Of a DNA stretch of 64,000 nt, positions 43,609-54,404 are shown piece by piece (the first letter of the stretch is position 1; each line of letters opens with the position of its first letter). The notes below the pieces were generated by a model. That model worked only from the letters and a program-made list of their open reading frames with translations, made no database searches and had not been told where the DNA came from. The translations under genes were made by a program, and so were the position numbers. Source of the stretch: Capra hircus (lineage: Eukaryota; Chordata; Mammalia; Artiodactyla; Bovidae); NCBI RefSeq assembly GCF_001704415.2, contig NC_030811.1, positions 53,309,591-53,373,590 on the forward strand. Reading direction: 5' to 3'.

Positions 43609-43779
43609 GATTCAAGCTGTTTTGGCAATCTGCTTCTAGGAACAGAGAATCTCAAAGATAATGGCACCACAAAGGAGGATGAGTTGAAAGATAGAGCAGA
43701 ATTGGACTATGGAGGAAGTGCTCATTATGTGAGGAGACACTGATTAAAATCTAGACCCTGAAGTCAAAATGTTTGCCTT

Positions 43780-44007
43780 TGAATTCCCTGGTGGCTCAGC
43801 AGTAAAGAAGCCTCCTGCAATGCAGAAGCTGCAGGAGATGCAGGATTGCAGGATCGATCCCTGGGTTGGGAAGATCCCCTGAAGGAGGGCATGACAACCC
43901 ACTCCAGTGTTCTTGCCTGGAGAATCCCATGGACAGAGGAACCTGGTGGGCAACAGTCCAATGGGTGGCAAAGAGTTGGGCAGGACTGAAGTGACTTAGC
44001 AGGCGCT
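43780..44007 (+). mobile_element. Bov-tA SINE with internal expansion in the head, sense
   Basis: 'ttccctggtggctcagcagt' is followed by an enlarged head with repeated 'tgcag' units ('gcaatgcagaagctgcagga', 'gatgcaggattgcaggatcg') before 'atccctgggttgggaagatc'. The body and 3' end are standard. About 20 bp longer than usual. Confidence 0.93.
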
Positions 44008-44014
44008 CCATTTA

Positions 44015-44170
44015 CTAGCAGGGTCCCTCATGACTCAATGCCTATTTTCCTTATCTGTAAAATGGGAATACTTACAGAGTTGTCTTGAAAATTGGGTGAA
44101 TCAAGTGAGATACTGAGAAAATACCCTGCATTTGGTATGGACCATACAGATGTTTGTCACTATTTGAGCT
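44015..44170 (+). mobile_element. MIR SINE, sense
   Basis: 'ttttccttatctgtaaaatg', 'ggaatacttacagagttgtc' and 'ttgaaaattgggtgaatcaa' are MIR core and 3' blocks. Confidence 0.75.
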
Positions 44171-44174
44171 CTGT

Positions 44175-47080
44175 GTTCAGCCAGCTGAAATCAGACCCTC
44201 CTCTCAATTTTTCAGCTCTAAGAACAATATAGTTGCTTTTTGTAATTACCCATTTGGATTTTGGTTTTGGTCAATTAAGCCATAACTAGTAGATTCAATG
44301 AAATCAAATTTTTATTCAACTTCAAGTTTTGTTCTCCTTGATGAGACTAAGATAAAAATAAAGCAAAGTCAGATTGTTACCCACTGGTAAGTATGACCTC
44401 AGAAGAGCCTAATTCCTTCGCCTTCCCATGTTCTCAATTGCATTTGTTTGAAATTCACTTTTCGGGATTTCCTTTAAAAAATACTGTATGTCATGGTTAT
44501 CTAAGAAAACTCAAAATATTGTCATCAGATTTTTCACAGCAAGAGTATGCTCTACCTTCTTTATCCCCAATTCGTGAAATATTTTTAAATGTTGATATAA
44601 AAGAACAGTCTGAATGTGTAAGAAGATAGTTGGCTGGGGCCATGGGTGGGGGGAGTGGAGAACAAATCAGAATACCTGGGAATTTACCTTGTCTTCAGCA
44701 CCTACCTGGCTCCATGGTCTTTGATATGTTATTCTCCTCGGCTTCCTGGCCTGTAAAATAGGCAAGGCGATGCCTGAGATTCCTTCCTTATCGATTTTGA
44801 AATGTATGAAAACTTTCTTAAGCATCTTTAAATAATAGATTTAATTGTCATTGAAATGATGAAAAGGAAATGAGAAAAATAGTAAATCTTAATGAGACCC
44901 ACTCTGTATTTTGTGATAGCTACCTTAGAATTGGTAGTATATAGTTTAAGGTTTATTCATCTGGATTTGAGGGGTTTTGTTTCGTCTTGTCTTGTTTTTT
45001 TCCCTAATTTCTTCTGTCTAAAAATCCACGTGGTCATTTCCCTGAGTCCTGCGCATCCGTGGTAATGAAGCAGGATCTTGGCCATTTAGGCTGAGAGTTG
45101 GAGCTGAGGCCCTGGGCCTCTGGCCCGCTTTAATGAGCAGGCGGCACACAGAGAGGAACAATAAGGTACCCAGAATAGCAAACAAATAGTAAACTAGAGA
45201 AAATGGAGACCAAGACATGCAGACAAAGCAGATGAGGAGAATTAGCGGAGGGAGCTGGGAAGAGGGAAGCCAGAACTGTATCAGCCTTCCTTTTTCTTAG
45301 ACTGTAAAGCAGGCCTGACGTGTCACGGGCACTCGGTGGATGTTTGTGGAGTGGGGAGGCGAGTGATGAATAGATGCAAGCGTTTGGCTGCATGTGGACA
45401 CACTGGCTCCTGCCAACTCAGCTAGCCCAGGGACAGCAGAGGAAGGAAACAACAAAAGAAGGCTCAGGATACCGATGTACCAATGCAAAATGCGTTTTCC
45501 ACCACAGAAGGGAAAATACCATAAGAGGCATTGAATGAGGAACAATGAGACATTTGAGCAAGCCCCTAAGTTGCAAACTAGCTCACACCAATGCATTTGT
45601 TCTTGAAATGTGGCGCTTATTTGCAAGTATTCATTTCATGCCTCACTATTTGGCTTTTAGGTTGGACTTAATTAAAAAAGCTGTAGCATCTTTGAGTCCA
45701 ATTTCCTCTTTTCACATAGCATCTGTCCCTGACAGCTTGTGTGAGGCTCGACCACTTGTTGAGGCCCGGGCTAGAGGAGGAAGTGACAGGGGAGAGGCAA
45801 GGTGGACAGACGCCTCTTGTTGGAGGTGGCACTCTCTGATGCCATGCAGCCCCGTCACGTGCTTCTGAGGCTTCTTGGTTTCAGCACGGCAACAGATGTC
45901 TCCGAGAGGGGGATGCTGGCAACCTCACAAAGGCCAGCATGACTGAGGGTAGGCATGAGCGCACTAACAGTAGAACAAGGCACACATGCCTCTGCCCTCT
46001 GCTCAGAACCGAAAAACAGGCCAAACTCGCATAAGAGCAAAGTCTAGAACTGAACGGGGCGGGGGCGGGTGGCAGAGAGGAGATGCTTATTTGGAATAAA
46101 CAGTATCCCGAGGGGAAAAGCTCACTATTTCCGGAGGCAGGTATGCCCCATGCTTTCTATGTTCAAATAGACGGCACAGAAGATAAAAGTCACTCCTGGG
46201 CTTGGCTTTCCTTAGATGTGGTCCTATTTTGCTTTGCAAAGCATAGCTACCACTTGGTACATTTACCTGGAGGTTTGGTTTGGAGTGTGACTGAGAAAGA
46301 GAACTGAAGCTTTCTCCCCTTAGATCTGTCATTCTCATTTATCAGGACAAGCCTATCAGTAAATCCAAACAAACCTGTATCTCATTTTGGAAAAAGTAAT
46401 TGAGTTTGTCTTAAGCAAGCTCTTACAGATGGAGCATGCACTTAATCCACTTTCTGTTTGATGTTTTTAGTGTTGCTTTTATAGCAGTTTGTTTGAAGTT
46501 CAAGATATCAGGATTTAGGTCTTTGGAGACTTCATTCTTAATTTAAAGGAATCTTTGGAAACTGCTTGGGCCTTGTATTGAATCTTGTTCCTGAAATTAG
46601 CCAGAATTTCCCTAACTGTGCTTGTGCTATTTTATAGCATGAGGTCTGTTTGACCAAATGTATGCTGGATTCTTATTTTCTTCCTGGGGCTTTGCTTGCC
46701 TCCTACCCTCCCTCCCCCATGCTCTGGCTGTATTTTGTTGCTTTGTTGCAAAGGCGACCGACACTATGACGCATCCCACTTGAAGCTTATGGTTAAAGCC
46801 TCCTTCTCTGTGGTTCTGTGGGTCTTTGAATCTCTGCTGCACTCCTCATTTTCTGGCAGTTGGTGCCTGAAGAATCCAGTCAGCTTGATTGCTGAGCAGA
46901 TTGTCACAGATCCATGGAAGAAGGCCATTACCAGGCCACATTAGGGCTTAAGCACTGCCTCAACCACATGTCTAGAAACCAAGTGAGGTCAGGAGCCACA
47001 GGGGGGCCTTTGGCCAGGCAGCCTTCTTGTAAGTCTGCAGTGCCACCATGGATAATGTTTAGTCACTTTTACTGACAGGT
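44175..47080. other. Longest repeat-poor interval; no gene recognised
   Basis: About 2.9 kb in which I recognise no repeat with confidence. Frames of up to 109 codons lie on both strands without domain features. 45740-46075 is relatively GC-rich and holds a CACGTG box (45856-45861) and overlapping GC boxes (46055-46070). A 16-bp pyrimidine patch occurs near 46700. Could be ordinary unique DNA or hold regulatory sequence. Confidence 0.45.
46055..46070. promoter_or_regulatory. Overlapping GC boxes (candidate Sp1/KLF sites)
   Basis: 'cggggcgggggcggg' holds two overlapping GGGGCGGG/GGGCGGG cores. Sp/KLF factors bind such cores. No CpG island, TATA box or adjacent gene is visible, so function is unproven. 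Confidence 0.35.
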
Positions 47081-47084
47081 TTCC

Positions 47085-47535
47085 AATTACACGAGTAACA
47101 GAAGGATACTTACGGGAAAATTAGAACAAAGCACAGATGAGCAAAAAAAAAAAAAACCTCCCTGAAAATCGTTCATTTAGAAATAATCACATAACTCTTC
47201 TGATGTTTATGCCTCTAATCTCCTTCCATATGCATACATACATGTAAAAATGTATTTTCTTTTAACAAAAATATGATCAGACCATCCATATTAATTTTAT
47301 TTCAAAATCCACCATGAACATATTTCCACATCTTTAAGTACTTGAAATCATTTTTAGTGACTCTAAGAGTTCAGTTGCATGGATGGGACTTTTTTTTAAC
47401 CAGTCACCTATTGTTACACATTTAGTAACAGTTTTTCTTTCTAATAAATCATGCTATGATGAACATCCTTGCAGCTAAATGTTATTGCATCTTTAATTGT
47501 TTATTTAGTATTAAATTCTAGAAGGTTAGTGGTAA
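47085..47535 (-). mobile_element. Old L1 (L1M) 3' region, antisense
   Basis: 'cacgagtaacagaaggatac', 'atcgttcatttagaaataat', 'tccaccatgaacatatttcc', 'aaccagtcacctattgttac' and 'tcatgctatgatgaacatcc' follow antisense L1M order. Confidence 0.75.
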
Positions 47536-47548
47536 AAATCCACCACAA

Positions 47549-47885
47549 TTTTTTTTAATTTTTATTGCAGTATAGTTGATTTATAATGTGTTAGTTTCTG
47601 CTGTGCAACAAAGTGAATCAGTTACACATATACATATATTCACTGTTTTTTAGATTCTTTCCCCATATAGGTCATTAGAGTACTGAGAACAGTTCCCTCT
47701 GCCACAGAGCAGGTCCTTATTAGTTATCTATTTTAAATATAGGAGTATGTATATGTCAATCCCAATCTCCCAATTTATTATCCTCCCCCCCCATTTCCCC
47801 CTTGAGAACCATAAATTTGTTTTCTGCATCTGTGATTTTGTTTCAGAAACCACTGTGAGTCTTCTAGGAATCTATCTCATATGCC
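47549..47885 (-). mobile_element. Artiodactyl L1 3' UTR, antisense
   Basis: 'attgcagtatagttgattta', 'taatgtgttagtttctgctg', 'caacaaagtgaatcagttac', 'ctgccacagagcaggtcctt' and a C-rich run ('cctcccccccca') mark the complement of the artiodactyl L1 3' end, starting at its A tail (T-rich at 47549). Confidence 0.9.
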
Positions 47886-47886
47886 C

Positions 47887-48012
47887 TTTGTTGTTGTTGC
47901 TCAGTTGCTAAATCTTGTCTGATTCTTTGCAACCCATGGACTGCAGCATGCCAGGCTTCCCTGTCCTTCAGTATCTCCTGGAGTTTGCTCAAACTCATGT
48001 CCATTGAATCAG
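47887..48012 (-). mobile_element. BovB 3' tip, antisense
   Basis: 'gttgttgttgctcagttgct', 'tggactgcagcatgccaggc', 'ttccctgtccttcagtatct' and 'caaactcatgtccattgaat' match the extreme 3' end of BovB. About 125 bp. Confidence 0.9.
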
Positions 48013-48014
48013 AA

Positions 48015-48884
48015 TATGTTAGGATAGCACAGAACATCTGAGTTACAACAAAAGTTAGCAGTTAATATTTCTCAAACAAAACCTGAGTCAAGGAAAGAAG
48101 TGAAAAGGGTTTTCTACTCTTTACTCTCTGGGAAGTTTTATGCGTATTATTTCCTGTTGCAGATTTGAAGGGAAGGGGACTGGGTTCCTCATATATTTTC
48201 ATTGTTCCAAGTCCTATATTAGAGGAAATATATTTAAAATAGGCCTCATGAATGACCAGGAGTGGATGTTTTTACAATGACACTTTAACCTTGCAATGCA
48301 AATTTGTACGTTCCAACTTTATCTGTGAGATTATCTGTAGCTATAGTTATAAGTGGCAGAAGAGGAAGAGAAAGGGTAGTTGTGGAAAATGACTGTAAAA
48401 TACAGACTTTCAGTGGAGAATAGAAAATACTTAGTGAGAATGGAGAGCTTTGAGTAACTTCACAGTCCATTTATCAAAAGCTTATAATGGAACTCTCATT
48501 TCAAGGGAGGTCAAACGCTAATAAATATTGAGAAAAGAAAGTTAAAAGGACATCAAGTTAATATTTTACTATCCATTCTTTGATCTTGGAAAGCCTGAAA
48601 TATTTTTCCACACTAATTCTGTGATTTATTGATTCATTCTTGACGATTGGCTTATTGGAACAGACACAGATGCCTTGCTTTTAACTACAGCTTCAATTTC
48701 TATAATGCTTTACAATGCCAATGGATTTTTATGTATTTACTGGAGTCACTTATTGATATTGTTCTGGAATAGTCTTTGTGAGTTAAAAACTGGATTGTTG
48801 TCAGTAAAAGCAGCTGACATGTTACTGATTTTTGGGTTAAATGCTGTAATAACCTCTCTTGATTTTGTTGTATTGGTTTGGGAG
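48015..48884. other. No gene or recognised repeat; AT-rich
   Basis: Unique-looking AT-rich DNA up to a Bov-tA target site. No coding features. Confidence 0.4.
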
Positions 48885-49088
48885 TTAGTTAGTGTTAGTC
48901 ACCCAGTTGTGCCTGACTCTTTGCAACCCCATGGAGTGCAGCCCACCAGGCTCTTCTGTCCATGGGATTTTCCAGGCAAGGATCCTTGAGTGGGTTGCCA
49001 TTTCCTTCTCCAGGGGATCTTCCTGACCCAGGGATCGAACTTGGATCTCCTGCACTGCAGGCAGATTCTTCACTATCTGAGCTACGAA
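48885..49088 (-). mobile_element. Bov-tA SINE with target duplication, antisense
   Basis: 'gtgttagtcacccagttgtg ... gcccaccaggctcttctgtc ... ggatcttcctgacccaggga ... ttcactatctgagctac'. 'gtttgggag' at 48876-48884 is repeated at 49089-49097. Confidence 0.96.
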
Positions 49089-49194
49089 GTTTGGGAGGAA
49101 AAGTTCATTAACTCATCCATATCTACCGAAATTCAAATACATTCAGAAGCTTATCATGTTCTCACTTCAATTGTACAACTCTGTTCTATTTTTA

Positions 49195-49317
49195 AGTTTG
49201 GGCCTCACCCTAAGGCATGTGGGACCTTAGTTCTCTGACTTAGGACCAGGGGTTGAACCAGCACCTTCTGCTTTGGAAGGCAAAGTGTTAACCACTGGAC
49301 TGCTGGGGGGAGTCCCT
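49195..49317 (-). mobile_element. CHR-2-type SINE, antisense
   Basis: 'gcatgtgggaccttagttct', 'gaccaggggttgaaccagca' and 'gtgttaaccactggactgct' are the complement of a CHR-2 SINE. Decayed at both ends. Confidence 0.85.
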
Positions 49318-49329
49318 GGTCTACTTTTA

Positions 49330-49850
49330 AAACACCCGTAAACATCTCATCTCTATCCTGAATTATTTTAATAACCACCCAACTGGCTACTCCACTGCCA
49401 CCTCCGCCTCCCCTTGTTTTCTGCTCCCAGAAGCCAGAGGAGCTCCTAAAATGTGAGCCAGATCGTGTTGCAGCCCCTCCTCTCTCAGAGTCAGCACCTC
49501 AGCCCCTGCATGGCTCTCCCTGGTCTTCCTCTCTGACCATAGCCCCCATCTGCCCCCCCAGCTATTCCACTGAGAAAATGACACGGCTAGCTGGAGAGGA
49601 TCTGCATAAGCCCCCCGTGCTCATCTGCACCCAAACCTTGGTGCCGGGTCCTCTCCATTCTCTTCTTTTCCAGACCAGAGGTTGTGTCTGTTGTTGCCTG
49701 TCATGCTCTTATTCACTAGACCCTGTCCTCTCCCACCATTCCCCCTGCTCCTTCTGACAAGTCCCCCTTCTCTCTTCATCATCACCTGTGTTTCCCTTTA
49801 CTGATTCATTCCTAACAGCCTATTAACTATCTGTTATTGCTCTCATTTAA
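49330..49850 (+). mobile_element. L2 LINE fragment, sense
   Basis: 'taaccacccaactggctact', 'aggagctcctaaaatgtgag' and 'ccagatcgtgttgcagcccc' match the L2 stretch cctcctaactggtctccctg ... gatctttctaaaatgcaaat. The later part to 49850 is looser. A (CT)n-rich patch follows at about 49885-49945. Confidence 0.5.
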
Positions 49851-49949
49851 AAAATAGGACCAAAAAAGTGATCAAACAAAAACAACCTTTCTCTTTCTTT
49901 CTCTCTCCCTACCTCCCTCTCTCTTTCTTTTCTTCCTCTTCTCCACCAA

Positions 49950-50885
49950 CTTTATTTAGCCATAATTGACAAAGAATATTGTGTAACTTTTCATCATACC
50001 ATGTGATGGTTAGATATGCATATATATCATGAAATGATGACCACAAAAATGCTAGCTGACGCATCTCTCACCCTCAAATAGTTACCTTTTTTGGTGTGCG
50101 GTGAGAACATTTAAGATCCACTCTCTCAGCAAATTTCAGGTATGCAATACAGTGCTATAACTGTAGTCACCATGCTGTACATGTTTCTAGGAATTTGGCT
50201 CTTTTAGATTCCACATAGAAATAGCGTCATGTAGTATTTTTATTTCTCTGTCTGACTTATTTCACTTAACATAACTCCTTAATGTTTCATTCACATTGTC
50301 AAGAGTGGCAGGATTTCCTTTTATGTGACTGAACAATATTGTATCATATATATATGCATATATATCTATCTCACATTTTCTTTATTTGTTCATCCCTGAG
50401 GGACTCTTCCATTGTTCCTCTCTCATGACTATTTGAATAACGCAGTGAACATGGGAGTGCAGATATCTCTTCAAGATTTCATATCCTTCAGATATGCACC
50501 CAGAAGTAGGACTGCTGAATCCTACGGTGATTTAATCTCTACCTTTTTGAGGAACATCCATACTGTTTTCCATCATGGCGGTACCAGTTCACACTCCCAC
50601 CAACAGTGCACAATGAGCCCTTTTTCTCCACATCCTCCCCAACACCTGTTCTTGTGTCTCTTTGATAATAGCCGCTCTGACAGGTGTGAGGTGATATTTC
50701 ACTGTGGTTTTCTTTGACTCGTGTTTCCCTGGTGATCAGTGGTGTGGAGGACTGTGTTCATTTACCTGCTAGCCATTTGCATCTCTTGTTTGGAAAAACG
50801 TCTTCTCAGGTCCTTTGCTCCCGTATTTAAAGCAGATTATTTGCCTTTTTGCTACTGCGCTGTATGCGTTCCTTATTTAAATAAC
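49950..50885 (-). mobile_element. L1 3' region (about 0.93 kb), antisense
   Basis: 'tttatttagccataattgac', 'aagatccactctctcagcaa', 'ttcaggtatgcaatacagtg', 'tatttcacttaacataactc', 'ccagttcacactcccaccaa' and 'tctcttgtttggaaaaacgt' follow the complement of an L1 3' end without large gaps. Stops throughout. Confidence 0.92.
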
Positions 50886-50889
50886 AGAC

Positions 50890-51625
50890 GACCTTTCTTT
50901 CCTTTCCTCCTCCAGTGACCACTCCGTTTCTCTACTCCCTTCTCAGTAACTGCTCTGTTGTCCAGTCTTTCCCTCCCACTCACCCTTGAATTCCTTGAAG
51001 TCAGGCTTTTGCCCCCATCCCTCCACCTATCACCTTCTAGTCGGGCTCACCAACAGCCTCCACAGCGTTAACTCCGAGTCCACTCTCCGTCCTCACTTGC
51101 CCCAACCGCTGAGCCGCACTTGTTAATATTGATCGCTCACTTCCTCTCCCGTGAAGCATGTTTCTCCTCCTGGCTCCCACTGTCCCACTGTCCACTAGTC
51201 ACCTCCCTGCTTCGGACTACTGACGGCTCGCTCTTCTCGATGCCCGCATGTTACTACCGTCACTCAGCTCCAGGCACACTGGCCCGTTTATGACCCCTCA
51301 GCCACGTGAGGTGTGTTTCAGGGCCTTTGCACTTGCTGTTCCATCTGCCACAGATGCTCTGCCATACCTGCGTGAGTCTCCACTTTCCTCCTCCTTCGGG
51401 CATTGGCTCGAATGTCCCCAGTGTTCCCCAGGCCCTTTTCTCCACAGCCCATATCAGCTAGTGCACTATTTTATGTACTTGCTTCATTTATTGTCTGTCT
51501 CCACCCACTGGACTGTAAGCTCTGTGGGGGACTGGCTGGCTGTTGTGTTCTCCACCACATTCCCAATGCCTGGGAAGTCACCTGCCTGAGAGGTGCCTGA
51601 GAACTGTTTGCTGAATGAATGAGAA
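50890..51625 (+). mobile_element. L2 LINE: RT-coding piece joined to 3' end, sense
   Basis: 50950-51200 matches the L2 coding part ('tgaagtcaggcttttgcccc', 'gggctcaccaacagcctcca'). 51240-51625 is its 3' end ('gggcctttgcacttgctgtt', 'ggactgtaagctctgtgggg', 'gtttgctgaatgaatgag'). The middle of L2 is missing. The 113-codon plus-strand frame at 51248-51589 belongs to this element. Confidence 0.65.
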
Positions 51626-51629
51626 AAAC

Positions 51630-52179
51630 TGTACTTGGTAAGTTAGTAATGTACTTGGAGAAATACTTCAGTAGAACCACTTGGATCTCATAGCTTACAT
51701 TAATAGGAGTTTCAGATTCCTAGTTTTCTTTGCGTTATATGGCTTGGGAAAAACAAGGCTGTTTTGGGAGATGGAATGCCTTTCTTATTTTGCCAACCTT
51801 TCTGTATACATAGAAACACTTCCTCAGAACATTACATTCCAAGTATATTTTTAAAGTCTGTCTTGTAAACACAAGAAGGTGCCATTTGGGGGCCAAATTG
51901 AATGACAGGGGCAGGATCAGAGAGAAGCGGCTGAGAACTGGCCTTAATGAGCCTCATTTTGCTTCAGAGGCATAGTCTAAGTGCAGGTTAAGAGACTGCT
52001 GAAAATGCAGCTGCCTACCTGTCTCTGATGCCTCCTGCCTAGGTCGGGCCTTCCCCTTTAGTTCCTCTTCCCCACTCACATGAGCGGGAGGCACATGCCT
52101 GTACAGTCCCCTCTCTCTGCCTTTTCTCAAGTATTTGTTTCTTTCTCCAAAAATCCCTTCTCCTCTGTTTCTGCTGACT
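51630..52179. other. No gene or recognised repeat
   Basis: Unique-looking. The 160-codon minus-strand frame 51954-52436 covers this region and the neighbouring L2/(CA)n, and owes its CVC-rich N-terminus to the microsatellite. Confidence 0.4.
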
Positions 52180-52525
52180 GAAGCTCCTTTCCTGTCAAGG
52201 CCCAGAACAAACGTAGGCTTGTCTGTGTAGCTCTTCCAGATCCCTTCCTGCCAGCAGGGACTCCCCCTGTGGACTGTGTTCCCTAGAGCAGCAAGCCAGT
52301 GTGCCTCAGTTAGGCTCTGAACAGATACACAGACACACACAGACACACACACCCACAGGCATAGATATACATGCACGTACATAGGTATAGCGCGTGCACA
52401 CACACACAGAGAAATACACACCAAATATAAGCACATTGAGGGCAGGGATTATATTTTACTTTTCTGGAGTTTCCAACACACACAAAATGCCCTGGACAGT
52501 GAAAATATTCAATATAATCAGAAAT
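52180..52525 (+). mobile_element. L2 LINE 3' end containing a (CA)n tract, sense
   Basis: 'ctgtcaaggcccagaacaaa' (L2: ccttcaagactcagctcaaa) precedes the microsatellite; 'attgagggcagggattatat' and 'aaaatgccctggacagtgaa' (L2 tip) follow it. Confidence 0.6.
52322..52420. repeat. Interrupted (CA)n microsatellite
   Basis: 'cagacacacacagacacaca' degenerates to mixed purine-pyrimidine alternation ('gcgcgtgcacacacacac'). The dinucleotide phase is kept over most of the tract. Confidence 0.9.
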
Positions 52526-52744
52526 GTGATGAAATGGACACAAATGCTTTTTCAGTAGATAAATGCCATTCTTATAAATTCCCCCCTACTGGTTATTTTC
52601 CTTTTCCTCTTGCTTTGTGTCTGTTTAGACATTCTGAAGAAAAGCCCCTTTCACCCAGTGAAGGCCTCCTGCTTAGGCCGGAGCTTAACTGTGCGCCTCG
52701 CCCAGCACCATGGGTGTGACCCCAGGCCCTTGAATGTATCCACA

Positions 52745-52870
52745 GATAGAGGCTGTTCTGTTGGCAAAGGAAGAAACAGGTTAAACAACTTACAGAAGAA
52801 TGTCCTGCAAGGCAGAGCTAAATTTCAACCTCACTGCTTCTCAGAAATGCTAGTCTGGTGGTCTAAGCAT
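52745..52870 (-). mobile_element. Possible MIR, antisense
   Basis: 'ggaagaaacaggttaaacaa', 'cttacagaagaatgtcctgc' and 'aaggcagagctaaatttcaa' loosely match antisense MIR (gaaactgaggcacagagaggttaagtaacttgccc ... ggcagagccgggattcaaac). Confidence 0.4.
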
Positions 52871-52987
52871 GATACTACACTGATACCAGGCCAGTTCTTC
52901 AATCAGAATCGACACAAATGCCAATCTCAGAATTCAAGAAAGGAAGGCAAAACCAGTCATGGTTATTGAGGGTTATTGAGGTTTCTC

Positions 52988-53200
52988 TTGGGCTTCCCTG
53001 GTGGCTCAGATGGTAAGGAATCTGCCTATAATGCAGGAGACTCGGATTTGATCCCTGGATTGGGAAGATCCCCTGGAGGAGGGAATGGCAACCCATTCCA
53101 GTTTTCTTGCCTGAAGAATTCCGTGGACAGAGGAACCTGTAGGCTACAGTCAGGGGGTTGCAAAGAGTCGGACATGACTAAGCAACTAACACACACAACA
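52988..53200 (+). mobile_element. Bov-tA SINE, sense
   Basis: 'gggcttccctggtggctcag ... ggatttgatccctggattgg ... gagggaatggcaacccattc ... gacatgactaagcaactaac'. Preceded by a doubled 'ggttattgag' unit at 52962-52982. Confidence 0.96.
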
Positions 53201-54200
53201 CCTTTTCTATCAATATTTTCACCTCGTGACACAGGTGAATCCCAAGGTCACTGAGCCTACCTTCCTACCTCCTTTCCTGATATTTTGTGGGTAAGGCCGG
53301 AAGAAGGGAGCACCTGAGAAGCAGATCACTGAGTCATGCAGACCTGGCCTCAGTGGCACTACTGCCTGTGCCAGCAGAAAGAATTAGGCAAATCAGACAA
53401 GGGCCTCAAGCCAGCAGGGTCTTGTGGGAGCCTCACTGATGTCTGAGACATTGGGCATTGGGTCCCAGAGGAGGGAAGGTCAGCTTGATCTTGGCTGGGC
53501 TGTCCATGGGCACCATGTGCTGGAAATCGTCCATGATGAAAAAAACATATGTTAGCATTGAGAAACCCACAACTAGGATCACTCCAAAAAAAAAAAAAAA
53601 AAGGAAAGAGTATTCCTATTTCATCACCTTAAAAAAATCTAGTTATATCAAGTGTATTTTATTAAGCATAAGCTAAAATGCTCTATTTGTAAGGAGTCCG
53701 ATGATGCTGAGTAAATAACTTGAATTTTGCCGAGTGCTGTGGAGTAAAGAAAACAACAGCCAGCTGCTGGGCACTCCAGCTGGGATGAAACTGTACTTCC
53801 AAGAGAGCATTTGCCTAACAGACTCTGATAGCTCTGGCCTGGCAGTGTTTGCATGCTACAGGGCTGGGTCCCTCTCCATTGTATACTTATTTAAAAGTAG
53901 TACTTATCTAATGACTTACATACACTCCATTAAAAAAGTGAGGGACAAAAGAGATGAAGTGGTCCAAATCAGTTTAGCAATCCAAGAGGCATAGTGGAAA
54001 TCAGATATTTAATGAATGTTTTATGAATTGCCTTGTAGGGGTGCAGAGTAACTTATAACAGGTAAACACTCCTTGCAACACTGCCACCAGCTTGATTTTG
54101 TGCCCCAAGTTACCTAATGGTAACAGGATTCTGGCTGGAGGAGAAATTTGTGCTTGGGAGCAAGGTAAATCCAGGAAGTGGCCAATTACTGACTCCTCTG
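53201..54200. other. No gene or recognised repeat
   Basis: Unique-looking with a 17-base A run at 53586-53602, which may be the tail of a decayed retrocopy. No coding frame with supporting features. Confidence 0.4.
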
Positions 54201-54208
54201 GATTAAGA

Positions 54209-54362
54209 GTACTGGAGTGGGATGCCGAGAAGGAAATGGCAACCGACTCCAGTGTTCTTGCCTGGAGAATCCCAGGGACGGAGGAGCCTGGTGGGCTGCC
54301 GTCTATGGGGTCACACAGAGTCGGACACGACTGAAGTGACTTAGCAGCAGCAGCAGCAGCAG
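54209..54362 (+). mobile_element. BovA2 3' monomer with target duplication and (CAG)n tail
   Basis: 'gagaaggaaatggcaaccga' to 'gaagtgacttagcagcagca', i.e. only the second BovA2 monomer, ending in six or seven AGC units. 'ctggattaaga' stands at 54198-54208 and again at 54363-54373. Confidence 0.95.
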
Positions 54363-54404
54363 CTGGATTAAGAAGGGGAGTGTGTCCTAAAGAACATTAC
54401 TTAC

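Noticed and set aside
44393..44629. 78-codon plus-strand frame followed by a donor-like 'gtaagaagatag'
   Set aside because: No acceptor-like site with a pyrimidine tract upstream and no recognisable domain. A frame this short is expected by chance.
51954..52436. 160-codon minus-strand frame
   Set aside because: The N-terminal part is translated (CA)n, and the rest crosses an L2 end and unique DNA without a domain.
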